Of a stretch of 17,587 nucleotides of DNA, positions 7,323-16,800 are shown piece after piece. The translations under genes and the position numbers were made by a program. The notes under the pieces were generated by a model, which was not told where the DNA came from, ran no database searches, and worked only from the letters and a program-made list of their open reading frames with translations. Within the stretch, counting starts at the first letter, position 1. Each line of letters begins with the position of its first letter. This stretch comes from Lentisphaeria bacterium UBA1776 (GTDB lineage: Bacteria; Verrucomicrobiota; Lentisphaeria; Victivallales; Victivallaceae): the NCBI GenBank assembly GCA_002314605.1, contig DCGO01000097.1, positions 23,404 through 40,990 of the forward strand, given 5' to 3'.

Positions 7323-7350
7323 TTGCAAAAACGTCTGGAAACGGTATATT
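7323..7350 (+). promoter_or_regulatory. promoter of the M20-hemW operon
   Basis: TTGCAA (7323-7328), 16 bases, TATATT (7345-7350), then a leader of about 27 bases to the ATG at 7384. The spacing and the -10 hexamer are identical to those of the blc and GH109-type promoters. Confidence 0.72.
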
Positions 7351-7383
7351 TCATCAATATGTTTTTTACTTGGAGGAAAAACG

Positions 7384-8529
7384 ATGGACCCGAAAATTCT
7401 GGAAATGATTCCGTATTTGACGGAACTGCGTCATAAACTGCACAGGATCCCCGAGATTGCCGGCAAAGAGGTGAAAACTTCGCAGCTGATCCGGGAAGAA
7501 CTGGCAAAACTGCCCTTGGAAGTCCGGCCGCCTCTGCTGGAAACAGATGTGGTGGCCCTGCTTGATACCGGAAAACCCGGACCCAATATCCTCCTCCGGG
7601 CCGACATCGACGCTCTCCCCATTGCCGAGGAGACCGGCAAACCCTACGCTTCCGGACACCCAGGCATGATGCACGCCTGCGGCCACGACGGCCATATCAC
7701 CATGCTCATCGGCACGGCAAAGTACCTTTGCAGTATCCGGGACCGGCTCACCGGCACGGTGAAATTCGTTTTCCAGCCCGGGGAAGAGGTCCGGGCCATG
7801 GGGAAAAAACTGGTGGAGGCGGGGGTCCTAGAGAACCCCCGTGCGGATTTGGTTTCCGCCATCCATGCGTGGCCCCGGCTGCCGGAAGGCTCCGTCTGCT
7901 GCCGGGCCGGTGCCATCATGGCTTCGGCGGCGCACTTCTACATCACCATCCGGGGCAGGGGAGGTCACGGCAGCGCCCCGGCGGCGGCCATCGACCCCGT
8001 TGTGGCTGCGGCACAGGCCGTCACGGCCTTGCAGACCATTGTGTCCCGGAACACGGACCCCCGGGAAACGGCGGTCCTGAGCGTCTGCAGCATTCAGGGC
8101 GGGAACAGTTCCAACGTGATCCCGGACGAGGTGAAACTCTCCGGCACCTGCCGGGCATTGAACCGGGAAACAGCCTCCGGTCTGGAGGAAAAGATGCGGA
8201 GGGTTCTTTCCGGGGTCTGCGAGGCCTTCGGCACCACGTTTGAACTGGATTATCAGGATCAGTACATCGTTTCCATGAATGACCCTCAGGCGGTGGAGCT
8301 GGTGAAGAAGGCGTCAAAATATACCCGGCACCCCTATGTGGAACTCCCGAAACCGGATATGGCGGCGGAGGATTTTTCGTATTATCTTGCCAAATGTCCC
8401 GGCGCATTGATCCACCTGGGGCTGGGGGAGAATTACACTCCTCTCCACAAGAGCACCTACGACTTCAACGACAATATCCTTGCCGACGGCATCGCCTATT
8501 CCGCCGGCATGGTCCTTGAGGCCCGATGA
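7384..8529 (+). CDS. M20D family amidohydrolase
   Basis: A 381-residue cytosolic metal-dependent amidohydrolase. The open frame extends upstream to 7162, but ATG at 7384 is chosen because GGAGGAAAAACG precedes it, the promoter lies just before it, and MDPKILEMIPYLTELRHKLHRIPE is the usual M20D N-terminus. Motifs in order: DIDALPI; the metal-binding HACGHDGH (H97, C99, H101, H104); FQPGEE with the general base E134 and metal ligand E135; AIHAWP (H161); GGHGSAP of the dimerisation lid; MAAEDFSYY; and LHKSTYDFND (H355). The cysteine ligand C99 is typical of M20D (hippurate, indole-acetyl-amino acid or N-acetyl-diaminopimelate/N-acyl-amino-acid hydrolases). The exact N-acyl substrate cannot be read from sequence. 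The stop overlaps hemW by ATGA. Confidence 0.92.
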   Translation: MDPKILEMIPYLTELRHKLHRIPEIAGKEVKTSQLIREELAKLPLEVRPPLLETDVVALLDTGKPGPNILLRADIDALPIAEETGKPYASGHPGMMHACGHDGHITMLIGTAKYLCSIRDRLTGTVKFVFQPGEEVRAMGKKLVEAGVLENPRADLVSAIHAWPRLPEGSVCCRAGAIMASAAHFYITIRGRGGHGSAPAAAIDPVVAAAQAVTALQTIVSRNTDPRETAVLSVCSIQGGNSSNVIPDEVKLSGTCRALNRETASGLEEKMRRVLSGVCEAFGTTFELDYQDQYIVSMNDPQAVELVKKASKYTRHPYVELPKPDMAAEDFSYYLAKCPGALIHLGLGENYTPLHKSTYDFNDNILADGIAYSAGMVLEAR

Positions 8530-9581
8530 ACTGCTACATCCACGTCCCGTTCTGCCGGAGCAAGTGCGCCTACTGCGCCTTTTACTCTGTTCCCGGGGCG
8601 GCGGATGAGCTGAAAAAGCGCTATCTGGAGCGCCTGATCCGGGAACTTGCGTCCTGCCCGGAAACTTTCGACACCGTCTATATCGGGGGAGGGACCCCGA
8701 CTTTTCTGGAAGAGCAGGATCTGGAGCGGATCTTCTCCGTCCTCCGCACCGCCCCCGGGGCGGAAATTTCCATGGAGGCCAATCCGGAGACTCTTACGGC
8801 GGAAAAAGCCGCCATGCTGGCCAATTATGTGACCCGTTTGAGCATGGGGGTCCAGTCTTTTGATGAAGCCAAGCGCCGGAAGCTGGGCCGGGAGTGTTCG
8901 GATGAAGCGATCCGGAGAGCGCTGGAATACAGCGCCCTTTTTCCCCACCGGAATCTGGACCTCATGTACGCTGTGCCGGGGGATTCCATGGGGGGCTTTG
9001 CCGCCGACCTGCGTCTTGCCGTCGCCTCCGGCGCAGATCACGTTTCCTGCTACAGTCTTACGCCGGAAGAGCAGACCCGTTTTGCCGGGACCGTGATTGA
9101 CGAGGATCTCTCCGCCGACTTGTGGAAACTTGCGGGAGACGTGCTGGGGGAAAGGGGGATCCTGCGTTACGAAGTCTCCAACTGCGCCCGGCCCGGGGCG
9201 GAATGCCGCCACAATGAGAGTGTGTGGTACGGAGGCCTCCTCCGCGGTTTCGGTCCGGCGGCGGCCTCCTATGATGGAATGAAGCGTTACCGGGAAGTGG
9301 AGAGTGTGACCGGATGGCTTGAGGGAGCGCCGGTCGAAGAAGACGTCCTTCCCCCGGACGCCCGCCGCCGGGAGATTTTTGTGACCGGCCTGCGGACCGT
9401 GGCGGGGTGGAGCCGTCAGGCGTATCTCGCCCTCCCGGGGGCATTGAAGTCCGAGTGGGAGACCTTCGGGCGGACCCTTGCAGAATTCCCGGAAAATCTG
9501 CGGGAGGTGTCGCCGGAAAATCTGCGTCTTACGGAAGCGGGACTTCTCTTCTGGGACAGTTTCGCCGTGGAACTGCTGTAA
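8526..9581 (+). CDS. hemW: HemW-type radical SAM haem chaperone
   Basis: A 351-residue radical SAM protein, slightly shorter than typical HemW (about 380). The cluster motif is CRSKCAYCAF (C10, C14, C17), with Y16 between the last two as in HemW/HemN. GGGTP at 54-58 is the SAM-binding glycine motif, and SMEANPETLT, SMGVQSFD and YSLTPEEQT follow. The C-terminal HemW block is present as HNESVWYGG (H229) and GFGPAAASYDG, a mild variant of the usual HN-x-x-YW and GFG-x-x-AHS. HemW is thought to bind haem and deliver it to respiratory proteins; old annotations as oxygen-independent coproporphyrinogen oxidase reflect HemN similarity. It shares ATGA with the M20 gene, so translation is coupled. The downstream 41-base gap to the convergent operon shows no clear terminator. 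Confidence 0.88.
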   Translation: MNCYIHVPFCRSKCAYCAFYSVPGAADELKKRYLERLIRELASCPETFDTVYIGGGTPTFLEEQDLERIFSVLRTAPGAEISMEANPETLTAEKAAMLANYVTRLSMGVQSFDEAKRRKLGRECSDEAIRRALEYSALFPHRNLDLMYAVPGDSMGGFAADLRLAVASGADHVSCYSLTPEEQTRFAGTVIDEDLSADLWKLAGDVLGERGILRYEVSNCARPGAECRHNESVWYGGLLRGFGPAAASYDGMKRYREVESVTGWLEGAPVEEDVLPPDARRREIFVTGLRTVAGWSRQAYLALPGALKSEWETFGRTLAEFPENLREVSPENLRLTEAGLLFWDSFAVELL

Positions 9582-9622
9582 GTCCCGTGCCGGGGAATTC
9601 AACAGCGTTTCCGGTCCGGGGC

Positions 9623-11524
9623 TCAGGCTTCGGCATGCCCGATCACCATGACGCATGCCTCATGGTGGGGGAGAAAGTCCGAATCGCCGTACAATCTATC
9701 CAGCACCTGCCAGCCGGGACGGAGCTGCAGAGCCGCTTTCCGGTCCGCCAGACCGTTGTTCACCGCAATGACCAGCTTCCGGTTTTCCGAAATATCCCTG
9801 ACGGAGACCGTGCATTCCGGAAAGCTGGAGACCACCGGTTTTTCCGGGACATAGCCCTCTGCAAGTTTCTGATACAGCCGGTACGCCTGAAAGGTTTCCG
9901 GGCGGTTGATCGCCTGCAGATCCCCGGCGGCAAATTCCTCCACAGGAAGGGTCAGGAGGACAATGGAGCCTTTGTCGAATTTCTGTTCCAGACACACCGG
10001 TTCCCCCGCCGCCCGGGCAAGAACATTGGCCCGGCCCGCTTCGATGCAGTAGCGTTTGACCCGCGCTGCGGTAAAACTGAAGCCGTCCCCCTCCACCAGA
10101 ATTTTTTCAGGCGCAGTCTCGAGGTAGTGGGGGATGAATCCCCAATAGAGATCCGAAGGGGAAAGCACGCCGTCGCAGAGCGTGAAAAGCACCCGGGCTC
10201 CCTTTTCGGCCTTTTTCAGGAGGAGTTCGTATTCATCCTGATAGAGCCCGTTGTCCCCCGTGAGCCCCGGCACGATGTAGAAGGGGGCATCCGGCAGTTT
10301 CTCTCCAAACCCCGCAAAGGTGAGCTCCAGCCCCGCCTGCCGGGCAATGAGATAACACCCGAAAGCATTTTTCCAGGCGTCCTGATTGCGGGAGAGGACG
10401 CAGACGGCATCCGCTTTTTCCGGGTGACTTGCCGGAAGTTTTTTCATGACTTCGTTGAATTTCCGGAACACGGCGACAAAGGGATAGGGCTTTCCCTCCT
10501 CGTCCAGCATCCCCAGCTCCCGCTCGCAGGTGCTCCAGATGTAGGGGGTCACATGGGCAAACGTGTGGGAACAGGCGCACCACCACAGAAATTCCCGGCA
10601 GCCGGCGGCCAGACTGTTCCAGAGGGAGACCCGGAGATAGGACTCCTTTTCCGCATCTCCGAGAAACATCCGGGTAAAGGTCCCGTACTCCTCCACAAAA
10701 CACGGCTTGCGGCCAATGGCGGAATAAAAGGTGCTTTCCGCCGCCGCATGGAAAGCATTCCGGAATCCATCCGGCCGGCTGCTCTGGCAGAAGGGGGTGA
10801 AGAGGGGATAGGGGTGGACCGTCAAAGCGTCGAAGACCTCCCCGACATCCTGTATGGATGAACTTATGGACGCGGAAAAATCCCCGGCGGGGACGGGCCT
10901 CAGACCGTGCATTCCGGCATACACAGGGTGCGTCAGATCCAGCGCGCGGACGGCATCGGCCACGGTGCGGCACCAGAGATACATCTCGTCCCGGCTCAAC
11001 CCCTTTTCCATGCAGTTGCATTCATTGCCGGGACTCCAGGAACATACCGCCGGATGATCCTTGAAGCGGCTCACGATCTCCCGGATCATGGCCAGTTCCC
11101 AGCGGATCACCAGCGGGTCGCTCAAAAGCCTTTTGCCCCGGAATGCAGGCGGGACGAACAATTCGCCGCTCATCCAGCCGGTGATCAGGGGGATGTGGAC
11201 CTTCAGCTGATATTTCTGCGCCGTGTTCAGAAGTTCCTCCAGACGGTCCAGCATCAGCGGATCGACACCGCTTCCCCGGACCGTCTCCCCCTTGTAAACA
11301 AGGTGTTTCGGCACGCCGCCGGCACCCCACTTGACATCCAGCGGCTGAAAGTCACGCCACAGGGGAAACACGCGGATCCGCTGCATCCCCTGCGCCGCAA
11401 TGGCGGCAAAATCCTTCTCCACCACGTCGATCTTCCAGTCCAGCCACATGTTGATCGCGGCGTGACTGGCCCAGTAATTGCACCCGGTCAGCATGGGGAC
11501 GGCTGTTTCAGATATACATTTCAT
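9623..11524 (-). CDS. cytosolic clan GH-A glycoside hydrolase (GH5-like)
   Basis: A 633-residue protein with no signal peptide. Residues 10-330 look like a (beta/alpha)8 barrel of clan GH-A: NYWASHAAINMW near the N-terminus, RIRVFPLWRDFQP, then the acid/base block WSPGNECN (E168) and the nucleophile block CFVEEYGTF (E279 directly before YG, as in GH5). From about residue 360 a second domain (PFYIVPGLTGDNG, ARVLFTLCDGVLSP) resembles the GATase-like domain after barrels in GH42-type beta-galactosidases, followed by a beta-rich C-terminus. It probably hydrolyses a beta-linked di- or oligosaccharide imported by the symporter. Third gene of the operon: its AGAGGA ribosome site overlaps the symporter's TAG stop, 12 bases before ATG. 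Family number (GH5, GH42-like or unassigned) is uncertain. Confidence 0.8.
   Translation of the reverse strand: MKCISETAVPMLTGCNYWASHAAINMWLDWKIDVVEKDFAAIAAQGMQRIRVFPLWRDFQPLDVKWGAGGVPKHLVYKGETVRGSGVDPLMLDRLEELLNTAQKYQLKVHIPLITGWMSGELFVPPAFRGKRLLSDPLVIRWELAMIREIVSRFKDHPAVCSWSPGNECNCMEKGLSRDEMYLWCRTVADAVRALDLTHPVYAGMHGLRPVPAGDFSASISSSIQDVGEVFDALTVHPYPLFTPFCQSSRPDGFRNAFHAAAESTFYSAIGRKPCFVEEYGTFTRMFLGDAEKESYLRVSLWNSLAAGCREFLWWCACSHTFAHVTPYIWSTCERELGMLDEEGKPYPFVAVFRKFNEVMKKLPASHPEKADAVCVLSRNQDAWKNAFGCYLIARQAGLELTFAGFGEKLPDAPFYIVPGLTGDNGLYQDEYELLLKKAEKGARVLFTLCDGVLSPSDLYWGFIPHYLETAPEKILVEGDGFSFTAARVKRYCIEAGRANVLARAAGEPVCLEQKFDKGSIVLLTLPVEEFAAGDLQAINRPETFQAYRLYQKLAEGYVPEKPVVSSFPECTVSVRDISENRKLVIAVNNGLADRKAALQLRPGWQVLDRLYGDSDFLPHHEACVMVIGHAEA
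9644..9667. repeat. perfect dyad at the 3' end of the GH5-like gene
   Basis: Arms CACCATGA and TCATGGTG (8 bases each) enclose an 8-base loop containing GCATGC. It lies within the last codons of the glycosidase gene, near where two convergent units meet. No T-run follows on either strand, so it is at most a Rho-independent-like pause or RNA-stabilising hairpin. Confidence 0.35.
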
Positions 11525-11536
11525 AAGTTCATTCCT

Positions 11537-13834
11537 CTATTTTTCCTTTGCCTCAATGGCATCAAATTTTCTCCGGTCGCTCAGCGAAACGTGCCCCTCC
11601 ACCACGCCGTTGTCAAGCTCATCCACCTGGCGGGTCCGGAGGTCGCGGAACATCCGCCGCAGATCGATCACGCCGCCGATGAAGAACCACACCGTCGTCA
11701 CCACCGCCGCCAGCGAGGGGACGATCAGGGTGAAGATCAGATAATAATTCCCCCACCGCATATCGGACCAGCGGGAAAACATGTTCCAGATCACCACCCC
11801 CAGAAACAAACAGAACCCGGTCCCGAAGGAGTAGCAGAACACGCTCCACGCGATGACCTTGTCCCCCCGGGTGTATTCCGGCGTGATCCCGATGAAGTGG
11901 CTGAAGAAATTCCGCAGAGAGAGCGTTGATTTCGCTTCGATCACACCGTCGGTATTGTATTTTCCCCGGTGCAGCAGCCGGTCCAGATTATACGGATGGC
12001 GGCAGGTGAGGAAAGAGACCAGACAGTACATCACGATACTGAACATCATGGAGAGAAAACTCAGTTCCACCGCGTTGAAGGGACATTTGAACGGTGTGAC
12101 GTGCCAGACGATGTAGGGGTTGAAGGGGGCTGACACCGCCGCAAAAAACCGCCCGGCGGATTCCGCCAGACCCGTGCTGACCAGCATGGGATACACCGTT
12201 TCCGCCCAGTTCCGCTGGATCACGATCCCAAGCGCCATCATCCCGGAACCGGACAAAAGGGCGCTCCACGCCCCGGCGGTGGTCCCGAACCGGGTATAGA
12301 GCCCCCCGAGGACCATGATCCCCGCCCCGGCGGTCCAGATCCCGTACATGATCAGGATGAAGAGATTGACATACTCCAGCTGGGACATGAAGACCGATCC
12401 GCAGAAGAAAAACACCCCGATCCCGATGGTGACCATACGGATGATCCGGATATGCTGTGCCGGCGCCGGCGGCTTTTTCAGCATGGGCAAAATCAGGTCC
12501 TGTGACAACGTCATGGAGGAGCTGTAGATCCGGCTGTCATCCGTGGAAATGATCATCAGCAGCACCAGCATGCAGAAGAGCCCCATGAGCCCCGGCGGCA
12601 GCAGTTTCCGCAGCGCGGCGGGGAGCATGAGCTGGTGAAAGAGGGTGGCAAATTCCGGGATCCTGCCGTTCAGGTCGGACCGCTTGTGGGCTCCGATGGT
12701 CCTGGAGACCACGTCCAGATAAGGAGTGTCCAGATTTTTCTTGAGCGACAGGGGGGCATCCTGCCCGATCACATGGTTGTGAACGGGGATCGCCCGGGCT
12801 CCGGCAATGATCTCCTGCCGGATCTGCGGGTCCGGGATGATCTCCCCTGCGATCCTTTCGGTCAGCTCCTGCCGGCACGCCGTCGCTCCGGCGGCAAAAT
12901 TGCGGTGGTTCATGAAGACCACCACCAGCAGCACCAGCATGATGTAAAAGATCCACATGAAACTGGTGCGCCACGTTCCAAGCACCCCCGCCATCTTCTG
13001 CTCGTGGGGGCTCCTGGCCGCCGAAGACCCGCCTCCGGCACCCAGACCGACTCCCCGGTTCAGAATGGTGGTGAACAAGGCCAGAAACACGAAAAAGAGA
13101 TTGAAATCCCGGAGATTCTCCACCTCGTAGGGATTGAGGAAACTCTCCCCCGGCGCCCGGTCCAGCAGTACCGGCAGCACCTCATTGCTCCAGGAGAATT
13201 TCCACAGAATGAAAACGACGAAGATCGTCAGCACGGGGTAGGAAACAAGCCCCTGGACCGTATCGGTGATCACCAGTGTCACGCTTCCCCCGAAGAGGAT
13301 CATGCTGATGGCCAGCGCAAGACAGATGAACATCACCGTCATAAAGGTCGAGACTTCGATCCCGCAGCACCGGAAGTGTTCCGGCAGATCCAAGAGACAG
13401 ATGAAGAACCTTCCCGCCAGTGCGGGCAGGATCATATTGGCGAGGATCTCGGAAACCGAGCGAAGTGTTGACGCGAAGATCCGCAGTTTCCTGCTGTAGC
13501 GCAGTTCCACGAACTGCCCGAAGCTCATGGCTTTGGTCTGCCGGAAACGGTACACCACAAAGCCGGTCAGGGCCAGAAACATGGAGGTCACCGAGGTGAG
13601 GCTACCCCAGAAACTGTAGGCGAAGCCGCTCTTGTATCCGGCTTCCACGGCCCCGATCATGGTGACCAGCGCCAGACCGTTGGCCAGGTCGGCAACGGAG
13701 ATCACATAACGCCCGCAGACCCGTCCGCATGCCAGAAAATCCGTAACCCCCCGGACGTACCGCATGGAGTAGATCCCCGTCCCGATGATGAAGAGTGTGA
13801 AAACTCCGACAATGCTCCAGTCCAGACTGCTCAT
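11537..13834 (-). CDS. sodium:solute symporter (SSS family), long form
   Basis: A 765-residue polytopic protein starting MSSLDWSIVGVFTLFIIGTGIYS, the usual first helix of SSS (TC 2.A.21) transporters. Further signs are GRVCGRYVISVADLANG (helix 1-2), the amphipathic FGQFVELRYSRKLR segment, and ISTDDSRIYSSS at 429-440, the helix carrying the Na+-site Ser/Thr residues. Typical members have 500-600 residues. The excess here is a soluble loop of about 85 residues (about 310-393) before the ISTDDS helix, and a C-terminal extension with extra helices and a charged tail. The likely role is Na+-driven uptake of a sugar or glycan fragment released by the secreted upstream protein and split by the downstream glycosidase. 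Start overlaps the upstream stop as ATGA. Substrate is inferred from context only. Confidence 0.85.
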   Translation of the reverse strand: MSSLDWSIVGVFTLFIIGTGIYSMRYVRGVTDFLACGRVCGRYVISVADLANGLALVTMIGAVEAGYKSGFAYSFWGSLTSVTSMFLALTGFVVYRFRQTKAMSFGQFVELRYSRKLRIFASTLRSVSEILANMILPALAGRFFICLLDLPEHFRCCGIEVSTFMTVMFICLALAISMILFGGSVTLVITDTVQGLVSYPVLTIFVVFILWKFSWSNEVLPVLLDRAPGESFLNPYEVENLRDFNLFFVFLALFTTILNRGVGLGAGGGSSAARSPHEQKMAGVLGTWRTSFMWIFYIMLVLLVVVFMNHRNFAAGATACRQELTERIAGEIIPDPQIRQEIIAGARAIPVHNHVIGQDAPLSLKKNLDTPYLDVVSRTIGAHKRSDLNGRIPEFATLFHQLMLPAALRKLLPPGLMGLFCMLVLLMIISTDDSRIYSSSMTLSQDLILPMLKKPPAPAQHIRIIRMVTIGIGVFFFCGSVFMSQLEYVNLFILIMYGIWTAGAGIMVLGGLYTRFGTTAGAWSALLSGSGMMALGIVIQRNWAETVYPMLVSTGLAESAGRFFAAVSAPFNPYIVWHVTPFKCPFNAVELSFLSMMFSIVMYCLVSFLTCRHPYNLDRLLHRGKYNTDGVIEAKSTLSLRNFFSHFIGITPEYTRGDKVIAWSVFCYSFGTGFCLFLGVVIWNMFSRWSDMRWGNYYLIFTLIVPSLAAVVTTVWFFIGGVIDLRRMFRDLRTRQVDELDNGVVEGHVSLSDRRKFDAIEAKEK

Positions 13835-16800
13835 TTTTCCGGCCCGCAGCTTTCACCGGCGGTTTTCTCCGGGGCAAAGATGAGCAGCCGGAACTCCCTC
13901 GGCTCCAGTGTGAAAGTCATCTTTTCCAGCAGCGGGATGCCGGTTTTGTCATGGTAAACATCTTTGCCGGAAACCATTTTCGCATCAACGCCCATCCTGC
14001 GGAGATCCAGCGAAACCGCCACGGGGGTCTCCCGGTCCGTGTCGTTCAGAAGACAGAGCATCAGTTTGCCGTCATTGGCATACGCGGACCCGACAATGCG
14101 TTCGGAAACCGGTTCCAGCCGGATGACCGGGTCTTCCGCAAAATACGGGAAAAACCGGACATGCTCATTCCAGCCAAGACGGTCCTGAGTCTCACGGTAA
14201 AGCTCCAGCAGCGGATTGACCTTGTCGAAGACATTGATGTCCACATCATGCACGGCGGCAAGACCGATGGAGTGGATCGTCGCCCGCCGCCATTTGGGTT
14301 TCCGGAGATCGTAATCCTGCAGTTTGGCGGGGGCATTGGTGGTCAGGCTCCGGAGGATCTGCTGGATGAACACCGTTTTCGCCGAGTGGATGTACGGCGA
14401 ATAGGATACGCAGAACGCCGCAGGGGTCATCACATCAAAATACCCCTCCTGTTTGGCCACGGCGGCCTCCTGGATCTCGCCGCCGGCAAGCATGTCCGCG
14501 TAGGCGTGGCACTGCAGGATCTTCGGCCACTCCATGTGGATCCGGACCATGCCTTTCTGACGCTTGACGATCCGCCAGATGTCCATGGCCAGTTCGCGGT
14601 AGCGGTCGATCAGCATGTGGCGGCGCTTCTGTCCGTTGAAATCGGTCCACAAGGTGCAGCCGTGGTGAGCATTTTCGCAGCTTTCCTCCCACATGGCATC
14701 AAAATAGAGATTCTTCGGCGCACCGGACCCCACCAGATTCTTTTTGGCGGAGATGAACCGGTTCATGTTGTTCAGCAGATAATTCCGGTATCCTTCACAG
14801 CAGATGCACCCCTCGGAATAGACGTACTCGGGCTGATTCCATTTGCCGATGTACTCTCCGTAGGTGTGGCCGTGGGCGATCTGGCGCCAGAGTTCATCGT
14901 ACCAGATGATCTCGGGACTGCAGGGGCTGCAGAAATTGTAGGCAGAATAGTAGAAGAAGGGCTGTTTTTTCGCCCGCATCTGCTCATAGAGTTCGATCCC
15001 GTAAGGGGTCACATCCGCCGGGTCCAGCCGGTTGAACCATTTCCACGGCTGGTACCAGCGCTGATAGTCGATCCCGTCCCGCAGGCACATGATCTTCCGG
15101 TCCACTGCCTTCACCGGAGTCAGGGTGAGTCCGAAGACAAAATCATACTCCTGCTGGATGGTTTGCGGGACGCTCATGAAATGGAAACGCATATATGCCG
15201 TGTCACGCTCCCGGACCACGGAAACGTGGGGATGGGCGGGCCGGAAGGTCCAGTGGAGCAGATTTTCCGCCGTGAAGTTGATCCCCCTGAAATAGTCGCC
15301 GATCCAGAACACGGCATTGCCGTTGAAATGGTACTCCAGCGTCTTTCCCACCGTCCCGGCCAGGGGCGTAACGGCCTCCGGCGGCCGGAAGAGTCGGATG
15401 CGTTCCGTGTCAAAGGGCATCTCGTAGGCGAAACTTTCGATCCGGAGTTTCTTCTTCGGAATGATCGCCATGCGGATCTGCATGTAGCCGTCAAAATGGA
15501 TCCGGATCCGGTTTTTCAGCGAGAAATCCGCATAGTCAAGGATCTTTTCATATTCCGCCGTCAGAGGAGTGGCGGAGAGCATTTTCACCTGCACCCCCGC
15601 CGGAACAAGACGCTTCCCGCCGACAATGATCGCGTCCGGTCGTTTCAGCAGTTCCCGGCCCTTGCTGAAGAGGGACCGGAACAATACCCCCTGACCCAGG
15701 TCGATGTTCCGCGAATAAAGCGTGACGGTGTTCCCCTGCACCTTCACCGGCTCGAACCCCGGGGGGACCTGGTCCCGGTCCGGATCGATGTACGGCTTGA
15801 TCAGGGGGTCGTTTTCAGCGGCGATCCGGTATTCCTGACGGGCAAATTCCCGCGTATTCCCCCGCGCATCTCCGAACCGGAAAATGACGGTGTAATTTTC
15901 CGGCGCCAATCCTTCCACCGGGTAGCGGATCCGGAAGAATCCGGCGGCCCCGTCCAACCCGTGACGGAAGGTCTTCACCGTTTTCCCCCCCTGACTGAAG
16001 TCGGCGAAAAGCGTCCCCTTCGCCTTTCCCTGAAAGGAGACCAGGAGTTCCCGGCTCTTCAGCAGTGTGTACATATAGCGGATGGAAAGAGGTGTTTTCA
16101 GCCGGACACTGTAATGGACCCGGTACAGGACCTTCCCGTTTTTCACAAACCGGATCGTGACGATCTGCCACGGCCCGAGGGGGTGTCTGGTAAAGTAATC
16201 CTCTTCACTCAAATTCCCTTTGCGGTGGAAGTGGCCGATCTCCACATAAGCGTCGCCGTCAATGCTCAACTCCGTTCCGGCGGTCTGTCTGGCCCGGACC
16301 GAATACATGTTTTTTTCGAAATCGAAGATCTCACGCAGATGGATGGCCGGAGCGCCGTCGTCCGGCACCAGCCGGGAGAACCCGTTCAGATCGTACTTGC
16401 CGCAGTGGAGGTTAAAAAGCATCATCTTTCCGGCCTTCAGCAGCGGAAGTTCCTTCAGCGGAACGGCGGTCTCGTATTTCCCCGGTGCCGTCTCTCGGAG
16501 GAGTTTCACGGTCTCTCCAGCTTCTCCAGGTACGCGGAATACGGCAAAGGTTTTCTCCCCCTTCAATTCGGCACACTGAAGCGAAAGATACAAATGATCC
16601 GCGCCACGTTTCAACGTATAGACGGCATTCTCAAAGGCAAGTTCGTTGTTGTCCGTCCGGCTGAGGCCCCGGGAGGAAAAGTCCGCAGGGGCTTTTCCGA
16701 GGGTGATCCGCTGCTTCGGGAGGAGCCCGGAATTCTCCCGGGCATAAAGAGCCTGCACCTCCTTCAAGTCCAGTACAGTATCAAAGATTTTGAATTCATC

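Noticed and set aside
7162..7383. N-terminal extension of the M20 gene by 74 codons
   Set aside because: The extension would run across the blc start and both promoters. ATG at 7384 has GGAGG and fits the family N-terminus.
9582..9622. Intrinsic terminator in the hemW/glycosidase gap
   Set aside because: A weak stem of CCGG arms can be drawn, but it relies on wobbles and no T-run follows on either strand.
9407..10861. 484-codon plus-strand frame continuing past hemW
   Set aside because: It is out of frame with hemW and antisense to the GH5-like gene, which has clear catalytic motifs.
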